From NCBI GenBank assembly GCA_029060215.1, contig JAIDUK010000005.1:23186-87185 (forward strand): a stretch of DNA of 64,000 bases, given 5' to 3'. Under the pieces are notes generated by a model. The model did not search any database. It was given only the letters and a program-made list of their open reading frames with translations, and was not told the DNA's origin. Below are positions 49,415-58,151 of this stretch, one piece after another (the stretch's first letter is position 1; each line of letters begins with the position of its first letter). This DNA is from Alistipes sp. (GTDB taxonomy: Bacteria > Bacteroidota > Bacteroidia > Bacteroidales > Rikenellaceae). The translations under genes were made by a program, and so were the position numbers.

Positions 49415-51046
49415 CTAAATTTCCTCGTCCTCGGCGGCCGTGAAACTTTGGTTCACCTTGTCGAAAGCCTTTTGGAAGATGGAGCTCCAGTCGCGTTTGC
49501 GGCGCGAGTCGATCACCACCGGGCGTTCTTCTTCGACCGGTTCGGGGGCGGCCAAAGGTTGGCGGGGTTCGAGTCTCTGCGGCTCCAGTTGGGGCGCAGG
49601 CTGCGGCACCGCCATGCGGGGCTGGGGCTGCGCAGGCGCCGGGGCCTGCGGCTGCCGGGGTTGCACCGGGCGCGGCTGGGCCGTGCGGGGTTGCACGGGG
49701 CGGGGCGCCGGAGCCGCAGCAGGCTGGGCTGCGGGCTGAGTTGCGGGCGGTACGAAACCGCGGCGCGGTTCGGCTGCGGCCGGGCGCGGTTGGGCCGAAG
49801 CAGGGCGCGTAGGAGCTGCCGGTGCCGCAGCAGGCTGGGCTGCGGGTGCGGCCGATGCGGCGGGCGCCGGCGAAGCGTATTCGACCACGGCGCAAGCCCC
49901 CTGAGCCGCTCCCTTGAGCAGCAGGCCCACGACCGTAGCATAATCCGGACTGGCGGCGATCTCTCGCGATTCCTCGGCGATGCCCACGTCCGGCACCGCC
50001 ACACGCACGTCCATCTGCGTCACGCGGCGGAACAATTCGTCGAGATCCTTGAGCTGAGCCGAGCCGCCCGTGAGCACGATGCCGTAGGCGAGTTTGGACG
50101 CATAGCCCGAATCCTTGATCTCCTGCTGCACGAACTCGGCGATGTCGGTAGCCCGCGCCTCGATGACCGTAGCAAGGTTGCGCAGCAAGATGTCTTTCGC
50201 ATCGCGGGCCGTACGACCGTTCACACGGATCAGCTTGTCCTCCGACGCCAGTTCGGCCACGGCCGAACCGAAGCGCTTCTTGAGGCTCTCGACATGTTTC
50301 TCGGGAACGCCCATCGTACGGATGTCGCGATTGATGGCCGAAGCGCCCATCGGAATCGAAACGGTATAGCGCACCACATTGCGGTAGTAGACCGTCACAT
50401 CGGTGACGCCTGCGCCCAGATCGACCACGGCCACGCCCTCCTCCTTCTCCTCGGGCAGCAGCACCGCCTCGGGGGTGGAAAGGGCATCGGCGAACACGCC
50501 CAGCATCTTGATGCTAAGGCGCTTCAAAGCCATGTCGAGCCGCTGGACAGGCGTTTTGTGGCACAGGATGAAGTTGAACGTCGAGGAGAGCTTCTTGCCG
50601 AACGACCCCACGGGGTTCTTCACCTCTTGGTTGTCATCGACCATATAGTTCTGCGGAATCCGCTCCATGATGGTCTCGTCGTCGGGCGCCTGCACGTTGC
50701 GCATGCGGTCGAACAAGGCATCGACATCCTTCTGGCTGACCCCCGTCTCGGGATCGAAGACATAGACATGGTCGGTATGGCGGGCGCAGCGCACGAAGTC
50801 GCCCGAAATCCCGGCATAGGCCTCCGTGATGCGGATGCCCAGCTGCGCCTCGACTTCCGACACGGCTTCGCGGATGGCCCGGCTCACCAGTTCGATGTTG
50901 TCGATCCGCCCGGCGTTGACCCCTTCGACGGGTTTCCGGACCACGGCCGCCACGTGCATCCGCCCGTCATCGCGCGTCTCCCCGACGGCGACCACGACGG
51001 ACGACGAACCCAAGTCGACCGCAACGGTATAATTTTTTCTATCCAC
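49415..51046 (-). CDS. ftsA: Cell division protein FtsA with a long Pro/Ala/Gln linker
   Basis: FtsA is the actin-like anchor for FtsZ. At 543 residues it is over 100 longer than usual. The ATPase core (about 5-385) has YTVAVDLGSSSVVVAVGETR, VVDLGAGVTDVTVYYRNVVR and GIVLTGGSAQLKDLDELFRR. Residues about 393-510 are low-complexity Pro/Ala/Gln/Arg (for example PAPAASAAPAAQPAAAPAAP). The final segment WSSIFQKAFDKVNQSF is a clear amphipathic membrane-targeting helix. I chose the GTG at 51046 (MDRKNYTVAVDL), 11 bases after the ftsQ stop; the longer frame starts at a TTG inside ftsQ. Confidence 0.93.
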   Translation of the reverse strand: MDRKNYTVAVDLGSSSVVVAVGETRDDGRMHVAAVVRKPVEGVNAGRIDNIELVSRAIREAVSEVEAQLGIRITEAYAGISGDFVRCARHTDHVYVFDPETGVSQKDVDALFDRMRNVQAPDDETIMERIPQNYMVDDNQEVKNPVGSFGKKLSSTFNFILCHKTPVQRLDMALKRLSIKMLGVFADALSTPEAVLLPEEKEEGVAVVDLGAGVTDVTVYYRNVVRYTVSIPMGASAINRDIRTMGVPEKHVESLKKRFGSAVAELASEDKLIRVNGRTARDAKDILLRNLATVIEARATDIAEFVQQEIKDSGYASKLAYGIVLTGGSAQLKDLDELFRRVTQMDVRVAVPDVGIAEESREIAASPDYATVVGLLLKGAAQGACAVVEYASPAPAASAAPAAQPAAAPAAPTRPASAQPRPAAAEPRRGFVPPATQPAAQPAAAPAPRPVQPRTAQPRPVQPRQPQAPAPAQPQPRMAVPQPAPQLEPQRLEPRQPLAAPEPVEEERPVVIDSRRKRDWSSIFQKAFDKVNQSFTAAEDEEI

Positions 51047-51057
51047 GGCTGAATCTT

Positions 51058-52152
51058 TTATTTCCTGCAAACCACCTGATCGTCATATCTTATATCTATC
51101 GTACGGTATTCGTCCCAGCCGATGCGCGAGAGGCCGCCCTCGTAGAAGCGCATCAGCTTGCCGAACTTGCGTGCGGCGTCCTCGATGCGCCCGAAGCGGA
51201 CGACATGGCGGCCGCTGCGCGGCACCAGATCGACTTCCAAAGCTCCGCCGGGGGTCGTACGGGCTATGATCTGCACGACTTCCGACCTCCAGAACGCATC
51301 GTTCTCGACACTTTCCACAAAGGTAAGGAGTTTCGCGAAATCTTCGTAGTTTTCGACCAACTTTTTTTGCCGCTCGCGCTCCTCCTCCTGCCGGCGCCCC
51401 AGCCGGTCTATCTCTTCCTGCACCTTCCGGGCGTCGTAGCGGTAGCGGCGGCGCAGGATCGACTTCTCCTCGCGCAGTTCCGCCACCCGGCGGTCGAAGT
51501 CGGTGGCCCGTTCGAACCAGCCTTGCCGCACCCGGCGGCGGCGCACTTCCGTCAGGTGGCGTTCGATCTCGATCTCCTGCCGGTAGTAGGGGTATTTCTC
51601 TTTTTCGAGTTCGGCGATCCGGGCTTCCGACTTCGCCAGTTCTTCGGCCATGCAGGCATGTACGTCGCCCGCAAAATCTTTCGGGAAAGGCAGCCGATAG
51701 CTGCCCGTGACCACCGGTACATAGAGCGACGAGGCCTTGGGGGCCGCAAATACGTATCCGTCGGAGGTCACATAGCTGTTGGTCCCGTCGGTCATCAGGC
51801 GCAGCAGGGGTTCGCGTTGGCTGATGCGCACCCTCAGCACACCCGAATAGTCTACCCGGGCCACCGCTTCTTTGACGAATCCGTTGCGGGCGATCAGGCG
51901 TTCGATGCCCCGCAGGTCCACCGCATCAAGTGCCGTGCCGATCGTGGGTATCCCGCTCCGGCCTATCCATTCGCGCACCCGCATCGTCGAGACCAAGTAG
52001 CCCCGCGAGGTGCTGTCGACCACTTCGATTTCGACACGCTGCACCTTCCGCGCCGCACGTCCGCGGGCGGCCACGATCCCCGCCAGCAGCAGGTATCCCG
52101 CCACCGCGCTCCAGAGCAGCGCCAGTCCTGCGTATCGCAGCATGCGGTCCAT
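51058..52152 (-). CDS. ftsQ: Cell division protein FtsQ with a coiled-coil insertion
   Basis: FtsQ is a single-pass divisome protein bridging early and late components. The 364-residue protein has a membrane helix (7-29), then a POTRA-like segment (about 40-112: VEIEVVDSTSRGYLVSTMRV, AVARVDYSGVLRVRISQREP) and the start of the beta domain (117-160). Residues about 165-268 are an insertion of charged heptad-like sequence (CMAEELAKSEARIAELEKEK; RRVAELREEKSILRRRYRYD) that predicts a long coiled coil. The beta domain resumes at 270-364. Family members are usually 250-290 residues. ATG at 52152 (MDRMLRYAG) is preferred to a TTG 9 bases earlier. It lies between murC and ftsA, the standard place. Confidence 0.88.
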   Translation of the reverse strand: MDRMLRYAGLALLWSAVAGYLLLAGIVAARGRAARKVQRVEIEVVDSTSRGYLVSTMRVREWIGRSGIPTIGTALDAVDLRGIERLIARNGFVKEAVARVDYSGVLRVRISQREPLLRLMTDGTNSYVTSDGYVFAAPKASSLYVPVVTGSYRLPFPKDFAGDVHACMAEELAKSEARIAELEKEKYPYYRQEIEIERHLTEVRRRRVRQGWFERATDFDRRVAELREEKSILRRRYRYDARKVQEEIDRLGRRQEEERERQKKLVENYEDFAKLLTFVESVENDAFWRSEVVQIIARTTPGGALEVDLVPRSGRHVVRFGRIEDAARKFGKLMRFYEGGLSRIGWDEYRTIDIRYDDQVVCRK

Positions 52153-52164
52153 CGTTGGCAAGGG

Positions 52165-53547
52165 TCAGCTTTTCGGTTCGAGTTTCGCGGCAAGGGCTTC
52201 GCAGCAGGCATCGATGTTGCCCGCCCCGAAGCTCACCACCACATCCGTATCCATGGCCGCCACTTCGTCGGCCAGCCGGTCGCGGTCCACGATGCGGCAG
52301 GGCACGGTCACTTGTCGGGCTATCAGTTCCGAGTCTACGCCCGGAATCGGTTCTTCACGCGCCGGATAGATCGGCAGCAGCACCGCTTCGTCGGCTTGCG
52401 ACAGCGCTTGGGCGAATCCTTCGCTGAAGTCGCGCGTGCGGGTGTAGAGGTGGGGTTGGAAGAGCGCCGTGATCCGCCGCCCGGGAAACATCTTCCGCAC
52501 CGAGGCCAGCGTCGCCGAGAGTTCGCGCGGGTGGTGGGCATAGTCGTCCATGTAGACCTGCCGCGGCGTGTTGATGTAGAACTCGAAACGGCGTTTGACC
52601 CCCGAGAACGACGCCAGCGACGCACGGAGTGCGTCGGCATCGAGCGAGCGTCCTTCGGCCTGCGCCGCACACCACACGGCAGCCGAGGCCGCCACGGCAT
52701 TTTCGATGTTGATCCACCCCGGAATGCCGAGCGTGCACCCCTCGACCGTCCCGCCGGGCGTCACGAAATCATATTCGTAATACCCGCCTTCCAGCAGCCG
52801 GACATTGCGGGCATAGAAGTCGCAGGGCTCGTCGTAGGCATAGCGGAAGATCCGGATCGACGGGTTGTCGAGTTCGATGTCGACCCCTTGCTTGACCACC
52901 AGAAAGCCGCCGGGCCTGATCTGCCGCACGAACTGCGCGAAAGCCTCTTTCAGGGCTTCGTGCGTACCGTAGACATCCAAATGGTCGGCATCGGCCGAGG
53001 TGACCACCGCCACATCGGGGTAAAGCCGCAGGAACGAGCGGTCGAATTCGTCGGCTTCGACCGCCAGCCGGGCTCCGGAGCCCAGCACCAGATTGCCGCC
53101 GAAGTTCTTCGATATGCCGCCCAAGAAGGCCGAACCGCCGCCCGTCTGTCCCCGGTTGAGCCACGCCGCCAGCGTCGAGGTCGTCGTCTTGCCGTGGGTG
53201 CCCGCCACCGCCATCACATACTTGCCTTCGGCCAGATGGCCCAGCATCTGCGAGCGTTTCTCGACGGCGAATCCCTTTTCGCAGAAATAGCGGTATTCAC
53301 TGTGGTCTTGCGGCACGGCCGGCGTGTAGACCACCATCGTGTCGCGCGGGTCGAGAAAGGCCTCCGGGATGGCCCGTACATCGTCGTCGTAGTGCACTTC
53401 GGCTCCCTCGGCTTCCAGTTCGGCGGTCAGGTGCGAGGGCGTGCGGTCGTAGCCCGCCACCCGCTTGCCTTCGTGGAGAAAGTAGCGCGCCAGCGCGCTC
53501 ATGCCGATGCCCCCGATACCCAAGAAATAGACTTTCGAGAACTCCAT
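52165..53547 (-). CDS. murC: UDP-N-acetylmuramate-L-alanine ligase
   Basis: MurC adds L-alanine to UDP-MurNAc, the first amino-acid step of peptidoglycan precursor synthesis. The 460-residue protein has the Rossmann glycine motif YFLGIGGIGMSALARYFL at the start. The ATP loop AGTHGKTTTSTLAAW lies at 115-129. The central domain carries VVTSADADHLDVYGTHEA, and the C-terminal domain MDDYAHHPRELSATLASVRK. It is 1 base after murG and 12 bases before ftsQ. Confidence 0.96.
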   Translation of the reverse strand: MEFSKVYFLGIGGIGMSALARYFLHEGKRVAGYDRTPSHLTAELEAEGAEVHYDDDVRAIPEAFLDPRDTMVVYTPAVPQDHSEYRYFCEKGFAVEKRSQMLGHLAEGKYVMAVAGTHGKTTTSTLAAWLNRGQTGGGSAFLGGISKNFGGNLVLGSGARLAVEADEFDRSFLRLYPDVAVVTSADADHLDVYGTHEALKEAFAQFVRQIRPGGFLVVKQGVDIELDNPSIRIFRYAYDEPCDFYARNVRLLEGGYYEYDFVTPGGTVEGCTLGIPGWINIENAVAASAAVWCAAQAEGRSLDADALRASLASFSGVKRRFEFYINTPRQVYMDDYAHHPRELSATLASVRKMFPGRRITALFQPHLYTRTRDFSEGFAQALSQADEAVLLPIYPAREEPIPGVDSELIARQVTVPCRIVDRDRLADEVAAMDTDVVVSFGAGNIDACCEALAAKLEPKS

Positions 53548-53548
53548 A

Positions 53549-54661
53549 TTATGACAACAATTGAATGATTTCGTCCACGATCTCCTCGGCGGCCTGCGGC
53601 CGGGCCAGTTTCTCGAGGTTTTCGCTCATGCGGCGCAGCGCCGCTTCGTCGGCGAGCAGTTCCAGCGCACGCGGCATCGCTTCGGTGCGGCACGCGGCAT
53701 CGGCCACGATGGCCGCCGCACCACGGCTCTCCAGCGCCCGGGCGTTCTTGGTCTGGTGGTCCTCAGCCACGTTGGGCGAGGGTACGAAGAGCACCGGTTT
53801 GGCCACCAGACACAACTCCGACACCGTTCCGGCGCCGCTGCGCGACACCACCAAGTCGGCCGCCGCATAGGCCAAGTCCATCCGCTCGATGAACGCCCCC
53901 TGCCAGATGCCCGGCGTCGGATGGGCGGCAAGGAACTCGCGCATTTCGCGTTCGTAGTATTTGCCCGTCTGCCAGATCACCTGCACCGGGGCTTCGGCCC
54001 CGCCCAGCGAAAGGATCCAGTGTTTCATCATTTCGTTCAGCGAGCGGGTGCCCAGCGAGCCGCCCACCACCAACACCACTTGCTTGTCGGGCGTGAATCC
54101 GTAGTGCCGCAGCGCTTCGGCCTTGTCGGCACCGTCTTTCGAGAAGCGGCCCCGCAGAGGGTTGCCCGTCAGGCGGATTTTCCCCGCCGGGAAGAAGCGT
54201 TCCATCCCCTCGTAGGCCGTGCAGATGCGCCGGGCGCCTTTCGCAAGAATCTTGTTGGTCACCCCGGCGTAGGAATTCTGCTCCTGAATCAGGGTCGGCA
54301 CCCCCATGCGCTGGGCGGCCCAAAGCACCGGAGCGCTGGCATAGCCGCCGAAGCCTACAACGGCATCGGCCCCGAATTCGCGGATAGTCTTCCGCGCCCG
54401 CCGGATGCTGCGCCACACCTTCAGCGGCACCAGCAGGTTGCGCCACTCCAGCCGCCGTTGCAGCCCGGCAATGGGCAGCCCCACGATGCGATAGCCCAGC
54501 GCGGGCACTTTCTCCATCTCCATCTTGCCCTCGGCTCCCACGAACAGCAGCTCCACGCCGTCGCCCAAGCGACGCTTCAAGGCTTCGGCGACCGCCACGG
54601 CCGGGTAGATGTGGCCCCCCGTGCCGCCGCCCGAAAGAATGATATGTTTTTTCGTCTTCAT
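53549..54661 (-). CDS. murG: UDP-N-acetylglucosamine:lipid I N-acetylglucosaminyltransferase
   Basis: MurG converts lipid I to lipid II at the inner face of the membrane. The 370-residue GT28 enzyme begins MKTKKHIILSGGGTGGHIYP with the G-loop at 11-17, a second G-loop region VVGFGGYASAPVLWAAQ, and the donor-site segment VVSRSGAGTVSELCLVAKPV. The longer upstream frame lacks homology. In most Bacteroidetes ftsW and the rest of the division/cell-wall cluster would lie directly upstream; here a comM gene does, 115 bases away. Confidence 0.95.
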   Translation of the reverse strand: MKTKKHIILSGGGTGGHIYPAVAVAEALKRRLGDGVELLFVGAEGKMEMEKVPALGYRIVGLPIAGLQRRLEWRNLLVPLKVWRSIRRARKTIREFGADAVVGFGGYASAPVLWAAQRMGVPTLIQEQNSYAGVTNKILAKGARRICTAYEGMERFFPAGKIRLTGNPLRGRFSKDGADKAEALRHYGFTPDKQVVLVVGGSLGTRSLNEMMKHWILSLGGAEAPVQVIWQTGKYYEREMREFLAAHPTPGIWQGAFIERMDLAYAAADLVVSRSGAGTVSELCLVAKPVLFVPSPNVAEDHQTKNARALESRGAAAIVADAACRTEAMPRALELLADEAALRRMSENLEKLARPQAAEEIVDEIIQLLS

Positions 54662-54776
54662 TGTTCGGCCTATTTCAGGCTCCGTAGTTTCAGTTGGTCT
54701 ATCGGTTCTGCCGGTCCCCACAAGGCGAAGAATCTTCCGCCCGCCGGATCCGCAACGCCCGGATCATTTCTAATTT

Positions 54777-56315
54777 TCACCGCCCCCAGTTCTCGCGGTC
54801 GAGCGAACGGTAGTTGATCGCTTCGGCTATGTCGGCCGCTTCGATCCGCTCGCGTCCGGCAAGGTCGGCGATCGTGCGCGCCACCTTCAGAATCCGGTCG
54901 TAGGCCCGGGCCGAGAGCGACAGCCGCCGCATGGCTTGTTCCAGCAGCGCCGACGACGCGGCATCCAACCGGCAGTACTCGCGCAGCATCGCCGCGTTCA
55001 TCATCGCATTGGTGTGCACCCCCGCACATTCGCGGTAGCGTTCGCGCTGCATCTCCCGGGCCCGGCACACCCGTTCGCGGATGGCGGCGCTCGGTTCGCC
55101 CGGCGCCGCTTCGGAGAGTTCCGCAGGGTTGACGGGCGTCACTTCGATGTGCATGTCGATGCGGTCCATCAGCGGCCCCGAAATCCGCCCCATGTAGCGG
55201 TGCACCGCCCCCGAGGAGCAGGTGCATTCTTTGGCGGGGTGGTTGTAGTAGCCGCACGGACACGGGTTCATCGCCGCAACCAGCGTGAAGTTGGCCGGGT
55301 ACTGCACCCTGTAGCGCGCCCGCGCCACCGTGATGCGTTTCTCTTCGAGCGGCTGCCGCAGCACTTCCAGCGCACTGCGCCCGAATTCGGGCAGTTCGTC
55401 CAGAAACAGCACTCCGTTGTGGGCCAGCGACACCTCGCCCGGGTGGGGCGATTGTCCGCCGCCTATGAGCGCTACCTGCGACACCGTGTGGTGGGGTGCG
55501 CGGAACGGGCGCCTCGTCATCAGCCCCTCGGCTCCGGCCAGCCCGGCCACCGAGTGTATCTTCGTCGTCTCCAGCGCTTCTTCGGGCGAGAGCGGCGGCA
55601 GAATCGTGGGCATGCGCCGCGCCAGCATGGTCTTGCCCGACCCCGGAGAGCCGATCATCAGGATGTTGTGGCCCCCGGCGGCCGCGATTTCCAGCGCCCG
55701 TTTGACATGGGCCTGCCCCCGCACGTCGGCGAAATCTTCGGCGTAGCGGCCCGTCTGCGCAGCCGCAGTTTCTCCCGCAGGCACCACGGCCGGGGTTATC
55801 TGCGTCTCGCCGTTCAGGTAGGCGACCACCTCGCGCAGGCTTCCCGCTCCGATCACTTCCAGCCCCTCGACCACCGCCGCTTCGGCCGCATTGGCCGCCG
55901 GAACCACCAGCCGCCGCACTCCGTCGTGCCGGGCCCGGACGGCCACCGGCAGGATGCCCCGCACCGCCTTGACCGAGCCGTCGAGCGACAACTCGCCCGC
56001 AAAAAGCGTGTCGGCCAGCGCCTCGGTCTCAATGCGTCCCATGGCCGCCAGAATCCCCACCGCTATCGGCAGGTCGAACGCGGCCCCTTCCTTGCGCAGG
56101 TCGGCAGGCGCCAGATTGACCACCACTTTCTTGCCCGACATGCGTTCGTCCGAGTTCTCGAACGCCGCGCGGATGCGTTGTTCGCTCTCTTTCACAGCAT
56201 TGTCGGGGAGCCCCACCAAGTAGAGCCCCAGCCCGCCGCCCGCGATGTTGACCTCGACGGTCACCGTCACGGCGTCGATGCCGGCCACTGCCCCTGCGTA
56301 TGTCTTGACGAACAT
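54777..56315 (-). CDS. comM: ComM/YifB-type AAA+ ATPase (Mg-chelatase-like)
   Basis: ComM is a hexameric AAA+ helicase that promotes branch migration during integration of transformed DNA. The 512-residue protein has the N-terminal Lon-protease-like ChlI domain (GIDAVTVTVEVNIAGGGLGL), Walker A (MIGSPGSGKTMLARRMP) and Walker B (NGVLFLDELPEF). A cysteine-containing insertion (NPCPCGYYNHPAKECTCSS) and the C-terminal Mg_chelatase_C helices (RLSLSARAYDRILKVARTIA) follow. Length is normal. With comF and priA nearby, the region has several recombination or uptake-related genes, though no uptake pilus genes are visible. Confidence 0.93.
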   Translation of the reverse strand: MFVKTYAGAVAGIDAVTVTVEVNIAGGGLGLYLVGLPDNAVKESEQRIRAAFENSDERMSGKKVVVNLAPADLRKEGAAFDLPIAVGILAAMGRIETEALADTLFAGELSLDGSVKAVRGILPVAVRARHDGVRRLVVPAANAAEAAVVEGLEVIGAGSLREVVAYLNGETQITPAVVPAGETAAAQTGRYAEDFADVRGQAHVKRALEIAAAGGHNILMIGSPGSGKTMLARRMPTILPPLSPEEALETTKIHSVAGLAGAEGLMTRRPFRAPHHTVSQVALIGGGQSPHPGEVSLAHNGVLFLDELPEFGRSALEVLRQPLEEKRITVARARYRVQYPANFTLVAAMNPCPCGYYNHPAKECTCSSGAVHRYMGRISGPLMDRIDMHIEVTPVNPAELSEAAPGEPSAAIRERVCRAREMQRERYRECAGVHTNAMMNAAMLREYCRLDAASSALLEQAMRRLSLSARAYDRILKVARTIADLAGRERIEAADIAEAINYRSLDRENWGR

Positions 56316-56346
56316 CGTGCGAACGTGTGTGGGTTGGTCTTTCGGG

Positions 56347-57912
56347 TCAGAATGGCGCTTCGTCGCCCAGCGACGGCGGCGTCAGGTCGAATTCGCCGCC
56401 CCCGGCCGCGCTGCCCAGCCCGCCCATGCCGCCCGGCATGGGGCCGCCGTTCGAGCCGCTGGCATAATCGTCGTAGGCCTGTTGGCTGTCGAGCGCCTGC
56501 GAGGGGGGCATCATCGAGTCGTCCATGTCGGCGAAGCGCGCCTGTTCCTTGAGGAAGCGCAGGTTCACGTCGCACACGGCGCCGTTGCGGTGCTTGGCTA
56601 TGATGATTTCGGCCATTCCGGCCGTCGGCATGCCGTTTTCGTCTTGGTTGATGCCGTAGTATTCCGGGCGGTGGATGAACGCCACGATGTCGGCATCCTG
56701 TTCGATGGCGCCCGATTCGCGCAGGTCCGAGAGCTGCGGACGCTTCGAGCCGCCGCGCATCTCGGTGGCGCGGCTCAGCTGCGAGAGGGCGATGATCGGC
56801 ACGTTCAGTTCCTTGGCTATGGCTTTGAGCGTGCGCGAGATGAAGGCCACTTCCTGTTCGCGGTTGCCCTTCGAATCCTGATTGCCCGTCATCAGCTGGA
56901 GGTAGTCGATGATGATGATCTTGATGTCGTTGTGGATCTTCAGCCGCCGGGCTTTCGAGCGGAATTCGAAGACCGACAGGGCCGGGGTGTCGTCGATGAA
57001 CAGCGGCGCGGCGCCCAGCGGTTTGGTCGCCGATTCGAGGTGGCGCCACTGCTCGGGCGACAGGCGGCCCGACTTCACGTCGTTGCCGCTCAGCCCCGTT
57101 TCGGCAATGATAAGACGCATCATCAGCTGCACCGACGACATTTCCAAAGAGAAGAACGCCACGCCCGCCTCGTGGTCGACGGCCATGTTGCGGGCCATCG
57201 AGAGCACGAAGGCCGTCTTGCCCATCGACGGACGGGCTGCGATGATGATCAGGTCCGAGAGCTGCCAGCCCAGCGTCACCCGGTCGATGGCCATGAATCC
57301 CGAGGGCACGCCGTTGAAGGCGCTGGTGTTCTTCGACGCTTCTTCGATCTGCATCAGCGCCCGGGCCAAGATGTCCTTGGACGACTGCACCGAGCGTTTG
57401 ACATGCCCCTCCGACACCTTGAAGATCTCGCCCTCGGCAAAACCGATGAGCTCCGTCACGTCGGTCGATTCGTCGTAGGAGCGTTTCTGGATTTCGGTCG
57501 CCGAGCGGATCAGCTCGCGCTGCACGTATTTCTGGGCGATGATCTTGGCATGGAACTCCACGTTGGCCGCCGAGCCGACTTTCTGGGTAAGCTGCGCCAG
57601 ATACGACGCTCCGCCCACTTTCTTCAGGTCTTTCTTGACCTTGAGCCGTTCGGTCACCGTGTAGAGGTCGATGGGTTTCAGTTCCATCGACAGTTCTTCG
57701 ATCGCCTTGTATATGAGCCGGTGTTCCTCGGTGTAGAACGACTCGGGGGTCACGAATTCCTGCACCGCTATGATGCTGTCTTTTTCCAGCATCAGGGCGC
57801 CCAGCACCGCTTCCTCCAGTTCGACCGCCTGCGGGGGTACGCTCCCGGCCGCGTCGGTCAGGGCGTCGTAGGCCTCGCTGTTGCGGCGGGACGGGGTAAA
57901 ATCCTTAGCCAT
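56347..57912 (-). CDS. dnaB: Replicative DNA helicase DnaB
   Basis: DnaB is the 5'-3' hexameric helicase that drives the replication fork. The 521-residue protein has the N-terminal DnaB_N domain (about 28-130; PPQAVELEEAVLGALMLEKD), a linker, and the RecA-like core with Walker A ARPSMGKTAF (226-235), DIKIIIIDYLQLMTGN (Walker B) and LSQLSRATEMRGGSKRPQLS. There is no intein. The last 45 residues are a Gly/Pro/Ser-rich tail ending in PPSLGDEAPF. The frame is open further upstream, but the promoter at 58008-58038 lies there, so MAKDFTPSRR (57912) is the start. Confidence 0.95.
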   Translation of the reverse strand: MAKDFTPSRRNSEAYDALTDAAGSVPPQAVELEEAVLGALMLEKDSIIAVQEFVTPESFYTEEHRLIYKAIEELSMELKPIDLYTVTERLKVKKDLKKVGGASYLAQLTQKVGSAANVEFHAKIIAQKYVQRELIRSATEIQKRSYDESTDVTELIGFAEGEIFKVSEGHVKRSVQSSKDILARALMQIEEASKNTSAFNGVPSGFMAIDRVTLGWQLSDLIIIAARPSMGKTAFVLSMARNMAVDHEAGVAFFSLEMSSVQLMMRLIIAETGLSGNDVKSGRLSPEQWRHLESATKPLGAAPLFIDDTPALSVFEFRSKARRLKIHNDIKIIIIDYLQLMTGNQDSKGNREQEVAFISRTLKAIAKELNVPIIALSQLSRATEMRGGSKRPQLSDLRESGAIEQDADIVAFIHRPEYYGINQDENGMPTAGMAEIIIAKHRNGAVCDVNLRFLKEQARFADMDDSMMPPSQALDSQQAYDDYASGSNGGPMPGGMGGLGSAAGGGEFDLTPPSLGDEAPF

Positions 57913-58007
57913 TTCTTCGGGTTCAGTTCTTGCGGCTTTTTCCGCCGCGGACGCCGCCGGTCGCCGCCGGTGCGTTCCCGTTTCGGAATTAGGTCGCTTT
58001 AAGGGTT

Positions 58008-58038
58008 CAAAATTAGCGATTCGGGCGGACATATCAAA
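58008..58038 (-). promoter_or_regulatory. Promoter of dnaB
   Basis: On the minus strand TTTG (58038-58035), 19 bases, TAATTTTG (58015-58008), an exact match. The leader to the chosen dnaB start is about 90 bases. Confidence 0.72.
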
Positions 58039-58151
58039 AAAACCGCATGAAGAATTGGATGCGAATCTTTCCAAATCGTCCGGTTTCGCCCCGCAGGCCC
58101 CTCTCTGCCGCAACCCGCGGCAGTTTCTCTCAGGGGCGAATCTCGCTCGGG

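Noticed and set aside
56347..58113. Longer DnaB beginning upstream at about 58029
   Set aside because: The extra codons overlap the exact promoter at 58008-58038 and have no similarity to DnaB.
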